Positions 26,615 through 36,524 are shown, counted from the first letter of the stretch. The stretch: 64,000 nt of DNA from Firmicutes bacterium UBA6113 (GCA_002422545.1 DIWF01000036.1:124001-188000); one strand, 5' to 3'. The notes: a model not told the origin generated them from the letters alone. Numbers and translations: made by a program.

Positions 26615-27100
26615 ATGAAAATACTGATAGCGTATGCGAGTAACAACAATACAACCCAGATGTGTGCAAAATTGCTGGGAGAAAAGCTTCCCGGAGCCGA
26701 TATTGTAAACTTAAAACGAACAACCCCTGTAATAAACGATTATGATACAGTAATAATTGGAAGTTGTATTAGATTTAACGATATTCACAAAACAGTTAAG
26801 GACTTCGTAGGGGACAACCTGGATAAGCTCATGAAAGTAAATACCGCTATTTTTTTATGCTGTGGTTTTCCAGAAAAAATAAATCAATACCTTCTTCACA
26901 ACATTCCGAAAAAGCTGTTGAACAAGTCAGTATCTATTCAATGTTTCGGAGGCAGGCTAAAAGTCAAGCCATACAAATTAGTGGACCAGCTTATAATTAA
27001 GACAGTGAAGAAAAACTTTAAAGTTGACAAAAGGGAATTCACTTCTATTGATAATGAAAGCATCAGCAAAATGGCTGAGGATATATTAAAATTGAAATAA
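26615..27100 (+). CDS. Flavodoxin-domain protein
   Basis: This 161-residue protein has a flavodoxin fold: phosphate-binding loop YASNNNTTQMC at residues ~6-16, YDTVIIGSCIRFNDIHKTVK mid-domain, and AIFLCCGFP. It resembles short HemG-type (protoporphyrinogen oxidase-like) flavodoxins that bind FMN and move electrons; the exact partner is unknown. I choose ATG at 26615 with GGAGCAGGA before it over an upstream TTG four codons earlier. It is a single gene with a terminator-like inverted repeat downstream. Confidence 0.8.
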   Translation: MKILIAYASNNNTTQMCAKLLGEKLPGADIVNLKRTTPVINDYDTVIIGSCIRFNDIHKTVKDFVGDNLDKLMKVNTAIFLCCGFPEKINQYLLHNIPKKLLNKSVSIQCFGGRLKVKPYKLVDQLIIKTVKKNFKVDKREFTSIDNESISKMAEDILKLK

Positions 27101-27180
27101 AAAAGAATAGACTTATACCAAAATCAACTCCATACCAATCTTGATAGGTAGATTTTTTCTGTTTAAGTCTTTTCTTTTTT
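27101..27180 (+). terminator. Probable terminator of the flavodoxin gene
   Basis: AAAAGAATAGACTTA pairs with TAAGTCTTTTCTTTT (one mismatch) around an inner ACC.ATC..GATAGGT stem, ending in TTTTTT. Confidence 0.5.
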
Positions 27181-27493
27181 TCAAATAATCGTATTAGCTT
27201 TTCTATTAGCAGATATTTTATTAATTAAATTTTCAAAGAAGATAGAAATTCATTTTATCTTTAAAGCCAAGTATTATCAATATTTTTGGAGGGAATGATA
27301 TTACTACTACTTGTAAAAAATTATCATTTCTATTTTACTATGCTTTGTAGAAGGCTTATACATACTTGCTTAATCCATTGAAAATTATTTAAAGAATATT
27401 GCTTATACAAAAGCTCATTGGGACTCTTATAAACTATTTCCAATTATAATTAGTTATTAAAAAATATAAATTTAGTTTATTTAAGTATTTATA
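27181..27493. other. AT-rich stretch without a gene
   Basis: No gene is recognised. A GGAGGGAATGA motif at about 27290 opens a 17-codon hydrophobic frame (MILLLLVKNYHFYFTML), which could be the stump of a membrane-protein gene. Confidence 0.3.
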
Positions 27494-28543
27494 TTAAATC
27501 CTATATACTATATATTCCCCTTGGCAAGGGGGACCGGCACAAATATGAATAGCGGATTCATCAAAATCAACTATCAGACTCGCAACGGTTATACTTCTCC
27601 TGAAAAGAGGTATACTTGCATCTGATGGATGACGGCATATAGCTTTCGGATAATTTTCATGGTCACACATACACTTTTTTATATAATCTACTGTTATAGA
27701 ACCATGGTCTGCCATAAGCAGCTCATAAAGTCTGTCTCCTCTTGGGCTTCCTTCAATAGCGTTAAGCTCTGGATTTAATGTAAAATGATTAGCATGTGTT
27801 ATAATTCCCCTTACAGGCTCAATTATATTTGATCCCTTGGGATAGGCTTCTATGTCTACTGCTTTGCCTTCTTTAGATGCTAACAGCATGTTGTTAGAAA
27901 CACTTCTTTCTGAAGTGAGTAATAAGTTTTTAGCTTCTTCATAAGATTTACAAGATAAAACCTTCCTTCTAAGAAATGTAACCGGAATACCTGTCTCTTC
28001 ATTGTCATAAACCGACTGCAAAGAGTTGTTAAAAAGTCCTATTCCATAAGAATTGAATCCTTCACGTATTAGTTGTCCCGCTTCAGCAACTCCTAAAATA
28101 CGCATCTCGTTTTCATCTTCTATATGCAATATAACTATATTATCCATGATACCTGCTCTGTAATCCCAATTCTTCACAAGTATAGTTTTCTCACCTGCAG
28201 ATGCTTCAGGCAGAACGGCACAAGTGGTGCACTCTTTCATTATGGGGAATTTTGTTATTTCATACCGGCAGTTGAGAACCATAATATCTCTGAAGCTAAC
28301 TCCAGCACCTTCTGCTATTCCTTTTGCTTCAAGAATAATTTCAGGCATATTTTCTTCAATAAGAGGAATATAGGCATCCGCATATTCTCGAATTTGTTCC
28401 CAGCTTTTATCGCTTGTCTCATCGAAAATATTCTTATATCCTTCAATTCCTTTTATAATTTTATTTTTTGCCTGATACCCGTACTGCACCCCTCTTTCAT
28501 ATGGCGTATCAGCCTTAACCTTTATTAATTGAAAATTCATCAT
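27494..28543 (-). CDS. C45-family autoproteolytic acyltransferase/hydrolase, copy 2
   Basis: A 349-residue protein of the C45/isopenicillin N acyltransferase-like Ntn-hydrolase family. Seen: GVQYGYQAKNKI (about 18-29), ECTTCAVLP with the probable nucleophile Cys105, LVKNWDYRAG (the conserved xNWDxR after the Cys strand), GVAEAGQLIREGFNSYGIGL, and a C-terminal SPRGDRLYELL. Members process themselves at the Cys and hydrolyse or transfer acyl-amide groups. It follows its paralogue by 27 bases and is the last gene of the opp operon. Likely substrates are N-acylated amino acids or peptides brought in by the transporter; that is inference. Confidence 0.85.
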   Translation of the reverse strand: MMNFQLIKVKADTPYERGVQYGYQAKNKIIKGIEGYKNIFDETSDKSWEQIREYADAYIPLIEENMPEIILEAKGIAEGAGVSFRDIMVLNCRYEITKFPIMKECTTCAVLPEASAGEKTILVKNWDYRAGIMDNIVILHIEDENEMRILGVAEAGQLIREGFNSYGIGLFNNSLQSVYDNEETGIPVTFLRRKVLSCKSYEEAKNLLLTSERSVSNNMLLASKEGKAVDIEAYPKGSNIIEPVRGIITHANHFTLNPELNAIEGSPRGDRLYELLMADHGSITVDYIKKCMCDHENYPKAICRHPSDASIPLFRRSITVASLIVDFDESAIHICAGPPCQGEYIVYRI

Positions 28544-28570
28544 ATTATACTCCTGTTCAAATCTTTTATA

Positions 28571-29638
28571 TTACACTTCAACGTCATTTTTTAATTTGTA
28601 AGCAATAAATTCACCTTCACACGGCGGCCCAGCACAAACATAAGCCGTGCTTTCCTTCAAATCATATATAACTCCCGCGACAGTAATTCCTCTTCTTCCC
28701 AAACGTATGCTTACGTCAGATGGATGGCGGCACAATGCCTGCGGATAATTTTTATGGTCGCTCAGGCATTTTTTTATATGTGCAATATCTATTTCACCAT
28801 GATTTTCCTTTAATAGCTCGTAAAGCCTGTCTCCTCTGGGGCTGGACTCATTTACACTTATATCATTTTTCACTGTAAAATGATTGGCGTGTGTAATAAT
28901 ACCTTCCACAGGCTCAATAGCATCTGTTCCTAATGGGTATGTTTCTATATCCACAGCTTTTCCCTCGGCAGAAGCCAGCATAAAATTGCAGGAAACAGAA
29001 CGAGGTGCTTCTGTTAATAATTTATATGCTTCATTAAAACTTTTGCTGGATAAAACTTTTCTTCTTAAGAAGGTTACGGGAATTCCAATTCCCCAAGTAT
29101 CATTAATTGACTGCAGGTTATTTGCACAAAGGCCTATCCCGAAACTGTTAAAGCCGTTGCGGATAACCTGTCCTGCTTCAGCCAAACCAAAAATACGCGT
29201 ACCATTCGGCTCTTCTATATGAACCATTACTATGTTATCAAGGATACCCGCTCTATAGTCCCAGTTTTGTCCCACATATGTCTTTTTTTCTCTGCTGGCC
29301 TGGGGCAGGACCGAAAATGAAGTGCATTCATTTGGTTTAGGAAATTTTGTAATTTCATATCTGGTATTAAGTACCATTATGTCTGCTATGCCTACTCCGG
29401 CTCCCTCAGATATTCCTCTGGCCTCTTCCATTACATCAGGTACCAGTTTCTCTGCAAGAGGGACATATTTAAGAGCATAGCCTTTAATTTCTTCCCAACT
29501 CATACTGCTGGTTTCACCGAATAACACTCTGTAATCTTCTATCTCTGCAATAATTTTTTCACGTGCTTGTTCTCCGTATTGAAAACCTCTCTCAAAAGGT
29601 GTATGGGCTTTAACTTTTATTAGCTGAAATGTTCTCAT
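28571..29638 (-). CDS. C45-family autoproteolytic acyltransferase/hydrolase, copy 1
   Basis: A 355-residue paralogue of the preceding gene, roughly 55-60 percent similar by eye. Motifs are aligned at the same positions: ECTSFSVLP with Cys105, VGQNWDYRAG, GLAEAGQVIRNGFNSFGIGL, VDIETYPLGTD, SPRGDRLYELL and CAGPPCEGEF near the end. There is no signal peptide, so it acts in the cytoplasm on imported substrate. Its start lies inside the end of oppF (29-base overlap), tying it to the operon. Confidence 0.85.
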   Translation of the reverse strand: MRTFQLIKVKAHTPFERGFQYGEQAREKIIAEIEDYRVLFGETSSMSWEEIKGYALKYVPLAEKLVPDVMEEARGISEGAGVGIADIMVLNTRYEITKFPKPNECTSFSVLPQASREKKTYVGQNWDYRAGILDNIVMVHIEEPNGTRIFGLAEAGQVIRNGFNSFGIGLCANNLQSINDTWGIGIPVTFLRRKVLSSKSFNEAYKLLTEAPRSVSCNFMLASAEGKAVDIETYPLGTDAIEPVEGIITHANHFTVKNDISVNESSPRGDRLYELLKENHGEIDIAHIKKCLSDHKNYPQALCRHPSDVSIRLGRRGITVAGVIYDLKESTAYVCAGPPCEGEFIAYKLKNDVEV

Positions 29639-30617
29639 GTTTTTCTCCTTTTGTCTGATAATGTCCGTTCATATATATATAACAAGAAACAAAATGTCCT
29701 GGCGAAATTTCCGTGAGCTCTGGGCTCGCCTGTGAACACTCAGGCATAACCTTAGGACATCGGGGAGCAAAGCGGCAACCCGGTTTAGGATTGATAGGAC
29801 TTGTAACTTCCCCTCTAATTATGTTCAACTTTTTCCTGTATTTTAAGCTTGGTATAGGAATAGCTTCAAGCAAAGCTTCTGTATACGGATGTGCAGGATT
29901 TTCAAAAAGCTCATCTGTTTTTGCCAGTTCTACACATTGTCCAAGATACATAACAGCAATATTGTCACTTATATGTTTAACAACGCTTAGGTCATGAGTT
30001 ATAAACATATATGTCAGTCCCATATTATCCTGAAGGTCCATCATCAAATTAAGAATTTGTGCCTGTATTGAAACATCAAGAGCAGAAACAGGCTCATCGC
30101 AAACAATGAACTTGGGATCCAAGGCAAGGGCACGTGCAACACCTATTCTTTGCCTTCTTCCACCATCAAGCTCGTGTGGATAGGTATTAACGAAACGTTC
30201 GGCAAGACCTACTGTGTTCATAAGGTCAAATACTTTTTCTAATATTTCATTGTCATTGGTAATTGTTTTACATACTTTTATAGGCTCAGCTATTATTTCA
30301 CTGACTGTCATACGAGGATTCAGAGATGCAAATGGGTCTTGAAATATTATCTGCATTTCCTTTCGCATGTTTTTCATTTGTTTCCTACTATATTTTGATA
30401 TGTCATTACCCTCATAGAGCACTTCTCCTTCGGTAGGTTCAAGAAGTTTCAATATAACTCTTCCTAATGTGGACTTTCCGCATCCCGATTCTCCAACTAC
30501 ACCTAATGTTTCTCCACTATTTATAGTAAGATTTACTCCGTCTACCGCATGCAGTTCTCCTTTTTTAGTTGCAAAATACTTTTTAAGATTTTTCGTTTGA
30601 ATCATAGGTACAGTCAT
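29610..30617 (-). CDS. Peptide ABC transporter ATP-binding protein (OppF/DppF type)
   Basis: This 335-residue nucleotide-binding subunit has Walker A GESGCGKST, Walker B IVCDEPVSALD, and the C-terminal oligopeptide/dipeptide signature with a Cys cluster (GCRFAPRCPKVMPEC). The ABC signature is LDGGRRQR instead of LSGGQ, a variant I know from some peptide/nickel importers. It pairs with the OppD-type ATPase just upstream (19-base gap) to drive uptake. Its end overlaps the first C45 gene. Confidence 0.93.
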   Translation of the reverse strand: MTVPMIQTKNLKKYFATKKGELHAVDGVNLTINSGETLGVVGESGCGKSTLGRVILKLLEPTEGEVLYEGNDISKYSRKQMKNMRKEMQIIFQDPFASLNPRMTVSEIIAEPIKVCKTITNDNEILEKVFDLMNTVGLAERFVNTYPHELDGGRRQRIGVARALALDPKFIVCDEPVSALDVSIQAQILNLMMDLQDNMGLTYMFITHDLSVVKHISDNIAVMYLGQCVELAKTDELFENPAHPYTEALLEAIPIPSLKYRKKLNIIRGEVTSPINPKPGCRFAPRCPKVMPECSQASPELTEISPGHFVSCYIYMNGHYQTKGEKHENISANKS

Positions 30618-30636
30618 TCAAATTTCCTCCCATGTT

Positions 30637-31629
30637 TTAATTTCCAGTAGCATTTTTTGCTTTTTCGGTAAAAAGATGACATTTAATTTGATGTGTATTT
30701 TTTATAAAATTTTCAGGAGAAATTTTTTCACAAACTTCCATGCATTTTGGGCAGCGATCTGCAAATCTACAGCCAGGTGGCACTATCGCAGGGTCAGGCA
30801 TTAAACCGTCTATAGGATTTAAACGATATGTTTTTTTAGTCATATCTGGTATTGAACCAAAAAGTCCGATTGTATAAGGATGGTGAACATCCGCTTCAAA
30901 AATATCCTCTATTGTCCCAATTTCAATTACCTCTCCAGCGTACATTATAGCCACGGAATCACATATTTGTGCAACCACGCCAAGGTCATGGGTTATAAGA
31001 ATCATAGACGTATTAAATTTTTCTTTAAGGTCTCCCATCATTTGAAGAACTTGGGCTTGTATTGTAACATCAAGGGCTGTTGTAGGTTCGTCAGCCAAAA
31101 GAAGCTTCGGATTGCATGCTAGTGCCATGGCTATAACAATCCTTTGCTTCATACCTCCCGAAAATTGATGAGGGTACTCTGTTTTACGATCTGCCGGAAT
31201 ACCAACCATCTCCATCATTTCGTCAATTTTCAACTCTATATCCTTATTATCTAAATGAATATTATGCAGTTTTATTACTTCACCTATTTGCTGTCCTACT
31301 GTATGAATCGGATTAAGACTGGTCATCGGATCCTGAAAAATCATTGAAATGTCATTTCCTCTTATGGATCTCATTTCCTCATTGTCAACATTTAAAAGGT
31401 TTTTTCCTTCAAATATTATTTCACCTTGCTTTACAGCTCCTACCCTATCCGGCAGAAGCCTCATTATACTAAGTGCCGTAGTTGTTTTTCCTGCTCCCGT
31501 TTCTCCTACCAGCCCTAAGGTCTTGCCTTTTTCTACACTGATATTCACTCCATTCAGAGCATAAATATCATCATCATCAGTTCTGTACATAACATGAAGA
31601 TTTTTTATCTCCAATAATTTTTCAGACAT
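30637..31629 (-). CDS. Peptide ABC transporter ATP-binding protein (OppD/DppD type)
   Basis: This 330-residue subunit has Walker A GETGAGKTT at 42-50, Q loop QDPMTSLNP, signature FSGGMKQR, Walker B LLADEPTTALD and H-loop ITHDLG. The C-terminal oligopeptide domain carries GCRFADRCPKCMEVC, a Cys cluster typical of peptide importers that can hold an iron-sulfur cluster. It has a canonical LSGGQ-type motif, unlike its partner, so the pair forms one canonical and one variant ATP site. Confidence 0.94.
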   Translation of the reverse strand: MSEKLLEIKNLHVMYRTDDDDIYALNGVNISVEKGKTLGLVGETGAGKTTTALSIMRLLPDRVGAVKQGEIIFEGKNLLNVDNEEMRSIRGNDISMIFQDPMTSLNPIHTVGQQIGEVIKLHNIHLDNKDIELKIDEMMEMVGIPADRKTEYPHQFSGGMKQRIVIAMALACNPKLLLADEPTTALDVTIQAQVLQMMGDLKEKFNTSMILITHDLGVVAQICDSVAIMYAGEVIEIGTIEDIFEADVHHPYTIGLFGSIPDMTKKTYRLNPIDGLMPDPAIVPPGCRFADRCPKCMEVCEKISPENFIKNTHQIKCHLFTEKAKNATGN

Positions 31630-31653
31630 TTATTTTCCTCCTCTTTAAAGTAA

Positions 31654-32571
31654 TCAGTTCTTCAACCTTGGATCCAATGCATCTCTAAGTCCGTCTCCAA
31701 CTAGAGTTAAAGACATAACCATCATTACTATTGCAATTCCCGGAGTAATAGCCAAATATGGATAATATCTAAGCTGGCTCTTTGCTTCAGACAGCATTGC
31801 TCCCCACTCAGGAGTCGGCTCGGATATGCCTAACCCTATAAAACTTAACGAAGAAACAGTAATAACTGTTCTCGCTACAGTTTGAGTGGCTTGTACTAAA
31901 ATTGGCCCCATAGCATTAGGAAGAATGTGCCTAAAAATGATTCTTGCATCTGACGTTCCGCATGCCATGGCAGCCTCAACATACTCCTGCCCTTTAACAT
32001 TCAAAACAGCAGATCTTACTATTCTTGACATTCTTGGTATATTAGAAATTCCCATTGCCAAAATCAGATTTAGCAAACTTGAGCCAAATGCTGCAACAAG
32101 AGTTATCGCCATAAGCATATTTGGTATCGCAAGAAATATATCCATTATCCTCATAAGTATGTTATCTATTTTCCCGCCATAATATGCTGCAGATGCTCCT
32201 ATTATGGCTCCCATTGATAATGACACACAAATTGTAGCCATCCCAACAAACATAGATATCCTGCCGCCGTATATTATGCGTGCAAGAACATCTCTCCCGT
32301 ACTGATCAGTACCCAAAATATGTTCCCCAGAAGGAAATTGGAATCGTTCTGAAATATTCTGCGCAATTGCCTGCTCCTCATAATCAAGATAAATATCAGC
32401 AGAAAGAACTACCACTGCCATCAAGCAAAAAACTATCAGGCCAAACATTCCTAATTTATTTCTTTTATATCTTGTCCATACAGCCTTAGCTTGACTTTTC
32501 TTTTTAAATTGATGTACCTTTTTTAAAATATCCTCTTTTTCATTTATGTTATCTTTTATTGCTTCTGTCAT
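31654..32571 (-). CDS. Peptide ABC transporter permease (OppC/DppC type)
   Basis: A 305-residue permease with an N-terminal OppC-type domain (AVWTRYKRNKLGMFGLIVF) and about six membrane segments. The binding-protein-dependent transport signature is EAAMACGTSDARIIFRHILP, which contacts the ATPases. FLGTDQYGRDVLARIIYGGR (here HILGTDQYGRDVLARI) is the classic DppC loop. Overlaps oppB by 4 bases. Confidence 0.95.
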   Translation of the reverse strand: MTEAIKDNINEKEDILKKVHQFKKKSQAKAVWTRYKRNKLGMFGLIVFCLMAVVVLSADIYLDYEEQAIAQNISERFQFPSGEHILGTDQYGRDVLARIIYGGRISMFVGMATICVSLSMGAIIGASAAYYGGKIDNILMRIMDIFLAIPNMLMAITLVAAFGSSLLNLILAMGISNIPRMSRIVRSAVLNVKGQEYVEAAMACGTSDARIIFRHILPNAMGPILVQATQTVARTVITVSSLSFIGLGISEPTPEWGAMLSEAKSQLRYYPYLAITPGIAIVMMVMSLTLVGDGLRDALDPRLKN

Positions 32572-33521
32572 ATTTTCACCTTCTTTGCCTTCAAAACTGA
32601 ATATTCAGATTTAAGTCTAGGATCTATATAGACATATACTATGTCTACAAGTAGATTAACAAGGCTGGCAATTATGGCTGAAAACAAAATTGATGCAATT
32701 ACCATCGGTATATCTTTTGACCTCACTGCATTTATCATAAGTTGACCAAGGCCTGGCATAGCAAAAACCTGTTCAATAACAATAGTACCACCCAACGCAT
32801 GCCCAAAATTAACTCCTATAATTGTCACAACTGGTAACAAAGCATTTCTGAGAGCATGTCCGAAAATAACTGCATTTTCTTTAGCGCCTTTAGCTCTCGC
32901 AGTTCTTATATAATCCTGGCGAATTACTTCCAACATGGTAGACCGTGTCATACGAAGAGTAGAAGCCAAAGTATTGGTACACGCCGCAGCTGCAGGAAGA
33001 ATAAAATGTTTCCAGGAGTCCGCTCCCAATGAAGGCAGCCACCTAAGCTTCAGCGAAAACAACAGTATACACATCAAAGCGAACCAAAACGCAGGCATAG
33101 ATGTTAACAGCAGCGAAATTCCAAGCGAAATGTTGTCAGCTGCAGTGTATTGTTTAACAGCGGATATCACTCCCACGGGCAACCCTATAACAATGGCTAT
33201 AATAGTGCTGATAACTGCCAAGTTGAGCGTATACGGAAGCCGTGAAATAATTTCCTGCAAAACAGGAATATTTGTTCTGTAGGATTTACCGAAGTCTCCC
33301 CTCACAGCATTGGAAACGTAACTTATATATCGCACGAAAAAGTTATCATTTAATCCCAATTCATTTCTCAGAGCTTCATATTCTTCTGGCTTAGCACCCT
33401 CTCCAAGTATCATAATCGCCGGATCTCCGGGAGTAAAATCCATTATAAAAAATATAATAAATGAAACTCCAAGTATGACCGGAATTATCCATAAAATCCT
33501 TTTAGTAATATATCTCAGCAT
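32568..33521 (-). CDS. Peptide ABC transporter permease (OppB/DppB type)
   Basis: A 317-residue permease with about six membrane segments. N-terminus MLRYITKRILWIIPVILG and FIIFFIMDFTPGDPA are typical of DppB, as are the ATPase-coupling loop IRTARAKGAKENAVIFGHALRN (shown here across 22 residues at about 206-227) and EQVFAMPGLGQLMINA. It pairs with the OppC-type permease to form the channel. Confidence 0.95.
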   Translation of the reverse strand: MLRYITKRILWIIPVILGVSFIIFFIMDFTPGDPAIMILGEGAKPEEYEALRNELGLNDNFFVRYISYVSNAVRGDFGKSYRTNIPVLQEIISRLPYTLNLAVISTIIAIVIGLPVGVISAVKQYTAADNISLGISLLLTSMPAFWFALMCILLFSLKLRWLPSLGADSWKHFILPAAAACTNTLASTLRMTRSTMLEVIRQDYIRTARAKGAKENAVIFGHALRNALLPVVTIIGVNFGHALGGTIVIEQVFAMPGLGQLMINAVRSKDIPMVIASILFSAIIASLVNLLVDIVYVYIDPRLKSEYSVLKAKKVKI

Positions 33522-33599
33522 TTTTACTCCTTTCTACAGTCATCAGAGAAGCTTAAGCTCCTCTGACGATTAGATAATGCTTTATATAAAAATTTAACA

Positions 33600-35192
33600 T
33601 TAATCTTCAAAGTACATTTTACTTACATTATATCTGTAAACAGGGTGAGGATAGAGGTTTTTAAGCTTTGCGCTATGGAATAATAAGACTTTATCGCTGT
33701 ATATAGGTATCAATGGAACATCCTCTTTTAAGATTTCATAAACCTGTCTATATATATCAAGTCTTTCATTGCTGTCACTTTTTACCCTCGCCTCTTCAAT
33801 TAATGCATCAACCTCAGGATTTGAATATCCCGAGTAATTATTTCCGCCGCCTAACATGCTGCTGTGGAACCTTCTTGTAAGGACACTGTCTGCATCCCGG
33901 ACCGTAGCATTTATCATTCTGAGGCTTGCAACAAAATTTCTGTTTCCTCCAACATCCTCAAGGTATGCGGCACGTTCCATCTTATTAAATGTCACATTTA
34001 TACCTATTTTTCTGAGCTGATCTTGAACAACTTCAGCAGGTTTCATGTAAGTGGATGTTCCTTGCATGCTAAATACAACATCAAAACCGTTGGGGTAACC
34101 TGCTTCAGCAAGTAGCTGCTTAGCCTTTTCAATATCCTGTTCATACCATTCAAAATCTTTTATATACCCGAAAACAGACGTCGGTGCCAGGCAATTTGCC
34201 ACTTCAGCATATCCGTCTGCACCTCCTATAACTATATCATCACGGTTCAAAGCATACGCTACAGCTTGTCTTAGCCTTTTATCACTAAATATGCCGTCCG
34301 TCACGTTGAATGTTATATGATGCAGTCCGACACCAGGACATTCAACATAGCTCAAGCCTTCTACCTGTTTAAGGTGATCATAGTCACTGCTTGATATATT
34401 GTAATATACATCAAGTGTACCGTCTTCAAGAGCTATAGCTCCTGAAGCCGCATCTGGAACAAGCTTATAAATAATTTTTTTAATTTTAGCTGCTCCATCA
34501 TAATAATCATCAAATCTTTCAAGTTTAAGAGCATCACCACTAGTCCATTCAACAAATTTATAGGCTCCTGTGCCCACAGGATTTCTAGCAAAATCAATTT
34601 TATTAGCTTCTGCTTCCTCTACTGCTCTTTTGCTTACTATGCCATAAGTTAAATTTGTCATAACATCTAAGATAGGGCTGTATGGGTACTTTAAAACACA
34701 TTTAACAGTCATACCATCAACTTTTTCAAAATGATCAATAGCTTCACTTATAGCACTTGAATAGCTGGATTCCAATGATCTTTGAAGGGAAAATTGAACA
34801 TCTTCTGCAGTCATGATATCCCCGTTATGAAACTTTACATTTTCTTTCAGTTTAAACGTAACCTCTTTATTATCATCACTGAAAGTCCAAGATTCCGCAA
34901 GCCCCGGTACAAGTTTTGTATAATCAGTAGGATCTTCTCTCACAAGGGTATCAAATATCTGGTACATCATCATATGCGTAACAGTATCCTTGCTGGTTGA
35001 AGGATCAAGTGAAGATGGCTCCGCATTTACACCCCACATCAGAGTATCTTTAACACTGCCCTCTGCGTCACTGTTCCCTCCTTCGGAACCATTTGAAGGT
35101 GCACCGCTTGAAGCTGAACCTGTGCTGCATCCTGTCATAACTGACAGCACTATCATAGCAATAGCTATAATAAAACTTAATTTCCTTTTCAT
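33600..35192 (-). CDS. Peptide ABC transporter substrate-binding lipoprotein
   Basis: This 530-residue family 5 extracellular solute-binding protein has a lipoprotein signal peptide with lipobox VMTGC and Cys22. The mature N-terminus is Ser/Gly-rich, followed by AEPSSLDPSTSKDTVTHMMM and the conserved VKFHNGDIMTAEDVQFSLQR. It binds peptides outside the membrane for OppBCDF. It is the first gene of the operon, 78 bases before oppB, and a divergent LysR gene lies upstream. Confidence 0.94.
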   Translation of the reverse strand: MKRKLSFIIAIAMIVLSVMTGCSTGSASSGAPSNGSEGGNSDAEGSVKDTLMWGVNAEPSSLDPSTSKDTVTHMMMYQIFDTLVREDPTDYTKLVPGLAESWTFSDDNKEVTFKLKENVKFHNGDIMTAEDVQFSLQRSLESSYSSAISEAIDHFEKVDGMTVKCVLKYPYSPILDVMTNLTYGIVSKRAVEEAEANKIDFARNPVGTGAYKFVEWTSGDALKLERFDDYYDGAAKIKKIIYKLVPDAASGAIALEDGTLDVYYNISSSDYDHLKQVEGLSYVECPGVGLHHITFNVTDGIFSDKRLRQAVAYALNRDDIVIGGADGYAEVANCLAPTSVFGYIKDFEWYEQDIEKAKQLLAEAGYPNGFDVVFSMQGTSTYMKPAEVVQDQLRKIGINVTFNKMERAAYLEDVGGNRNFVASLRMINATVRDADSVLTRRFHSSMLGGGNNYSGYSNPEVDALIEEARVKSDSNERLDIYRQVYEILKEDVPLIPIYSDKVLLFHSAKLKNLYPHPVYRYNVSKMYFED

Positions 35193-35613
35193 TTCTTCCT
35201 CCTAATTTTCTATGTATTGTCAAAATTTGAAAATAAATTTTGATACAATCTTAAATTTTAAAACTATACTGTTATTATAAATTTTATATAATTCAGTCTC
35301 AGTGCTCAAAATTTAAGTCATAACTAAATTTTCAATGCACCCTTTATTTACGAGACTGGAACATATACATGTATTACCAAATCCTAGGAACCTGTTTCCT
35401 TTTAATTCTCATGGTTGATTATTGGTCAGACTAACGTTTTCCACAAGCATGTTTCTAATATGTTTTTTAGCGTCTGAAAGGCCTTACCAATCAATTCAGT
35501 TGCGAATTTTTTAATAACTATGGTATAATAACAATGATTATAATTTATATTTTAAATTATCACAAATATCGAATTTTTATTGGTAAGCCATAAAAAAAAC
35601 TTATGTCAACGAG
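35193..35613. promoter_or_regulatory. Divergent regulatory region between the opp operon and lysR
   Basis: A 421-base region separates the two genes. A candidate opp promoter on the minus strand is TTGAGC, 17 bases, TAAAAT at 35281-35309. For the LysR gene no strong promoter stands out. A LysR regulator normally binds in such a shared region; no clear T-N11-A palindrome is unique enough to name. There is no other gene in it. Confidence 0.5.
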
Positions 35614-36510
35614 GTGAGTGTCATAGATTTTAAAGATTTGATTATATTAATAAACATACATAAAAACCGAAGTATATCAGAAACTTCAAGAAAGCTTTTT
35701 CTTTCACAGCCAGCAATCACATATCGTTTAAGAAATCTAGAAAAAGAACTTGGAATAAAAATTTTAAACCGTCATTCTGATGGAGTATCTTTTACTGATC
35801 AAGGAATGTATCTTTTGGAATATAGCAAAAAGGCAATACAGGATTATGAAAATTTAAAATCTTCAATAAAAAAGATTAATAACGATATATCTGGCAAAAT
35901 CAATATATATGTCAGTACAGTTTTTGCAAAATACTATTTAGCTTCTATTCTGAAAAACTTTAACAAGGAGTTTCCTGACATTGATGTTAACCTGAAAACT
36001 TATTCAAGCTGTGAATTGAATTCTGAACTGATTAAAAACCACATGGCTGATATAGTAATAAGAAGAGGGGATATGGAATTTGATGGCAGCAAGGTAATAT
36101 TGGCAGAGGAACCATATGGTGTAGTGTCAAAAGCGCACATAAATCTCAGCCAGTTAAAATCAAAAACATATATTAATTATGATACATCAGTGGAGTCTAA
36201 TGAAATTTTTTGGAAATGGTGCGAAACAGTTTTAAAAAACAATCACTTTGAAAAAATTATACAAGTAAATTCAATAGAAGCAAGCCTGGATTTAGTTTCT
36301 CAGGGCCTTGGTTGGACAATGCTTCCTAAAATTCATTTAAGTAATTTTAAAAACTTATTCTTTTTCCCAATAACTGATGAAAATGGAAAAGTAGTCAAGC
36401 GGCAAAACATATTGCTATATGATACTAATTCAGAAAATTTAGCTTCTAAAATATTTGTTGACTTTGTAACTCAGAGTATGAATACTATGACCCACTATTA
36501 TGCTGAATGA
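35614..36510 (+). CDS. LysR-family transcriptional regulator
   Basis: This 298-residue protein has an N-terminal winged helix-turn-helix (RSISETSRKLFLSQPAITYR, about 19-38, then LEKELGIKILNRHSDG) and a C-terminal effector-binding domain. The start is unusual: the GTG at 35614 lies inside the only good ribosome site (GAGGTGA), and the next in-frame codon at proper spacing is ATA at 35623. ATG at 35604 is out of frame. Divergence from oppA suggests it controls peptide uptake and the C45 genes, probably responding to an imported ligand; inferred from position. Confidence 0.9.
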   Translation: MSVIDFKDLIILINIHKNRSISETSRKLFLSQPAITYRLRNLEKELGIKILNRHSDGVSFTDQGMYLLEYSKKAIQDYENLKSSIKKINNDISGKINIYVSTVFAKYYLASILKNFNKEFPDIDVNLKTYSSCELNSELIKNHMADIVIRRGDMEFDGSKVILAEEPYGVVSKAHINLSQLKSKTYINYDTSVESNEIFWKWCETVLKNNHFEKIIQVNSIEASLDLVSQGLGWTMLPKIHLSNFKNLFFFPITDENGKVVKRQNILLYDTNSENLASKIFVDFVTQSMNTMTHYYAE

Positions 36511-36524
36511 ATATGGCAGTATAT

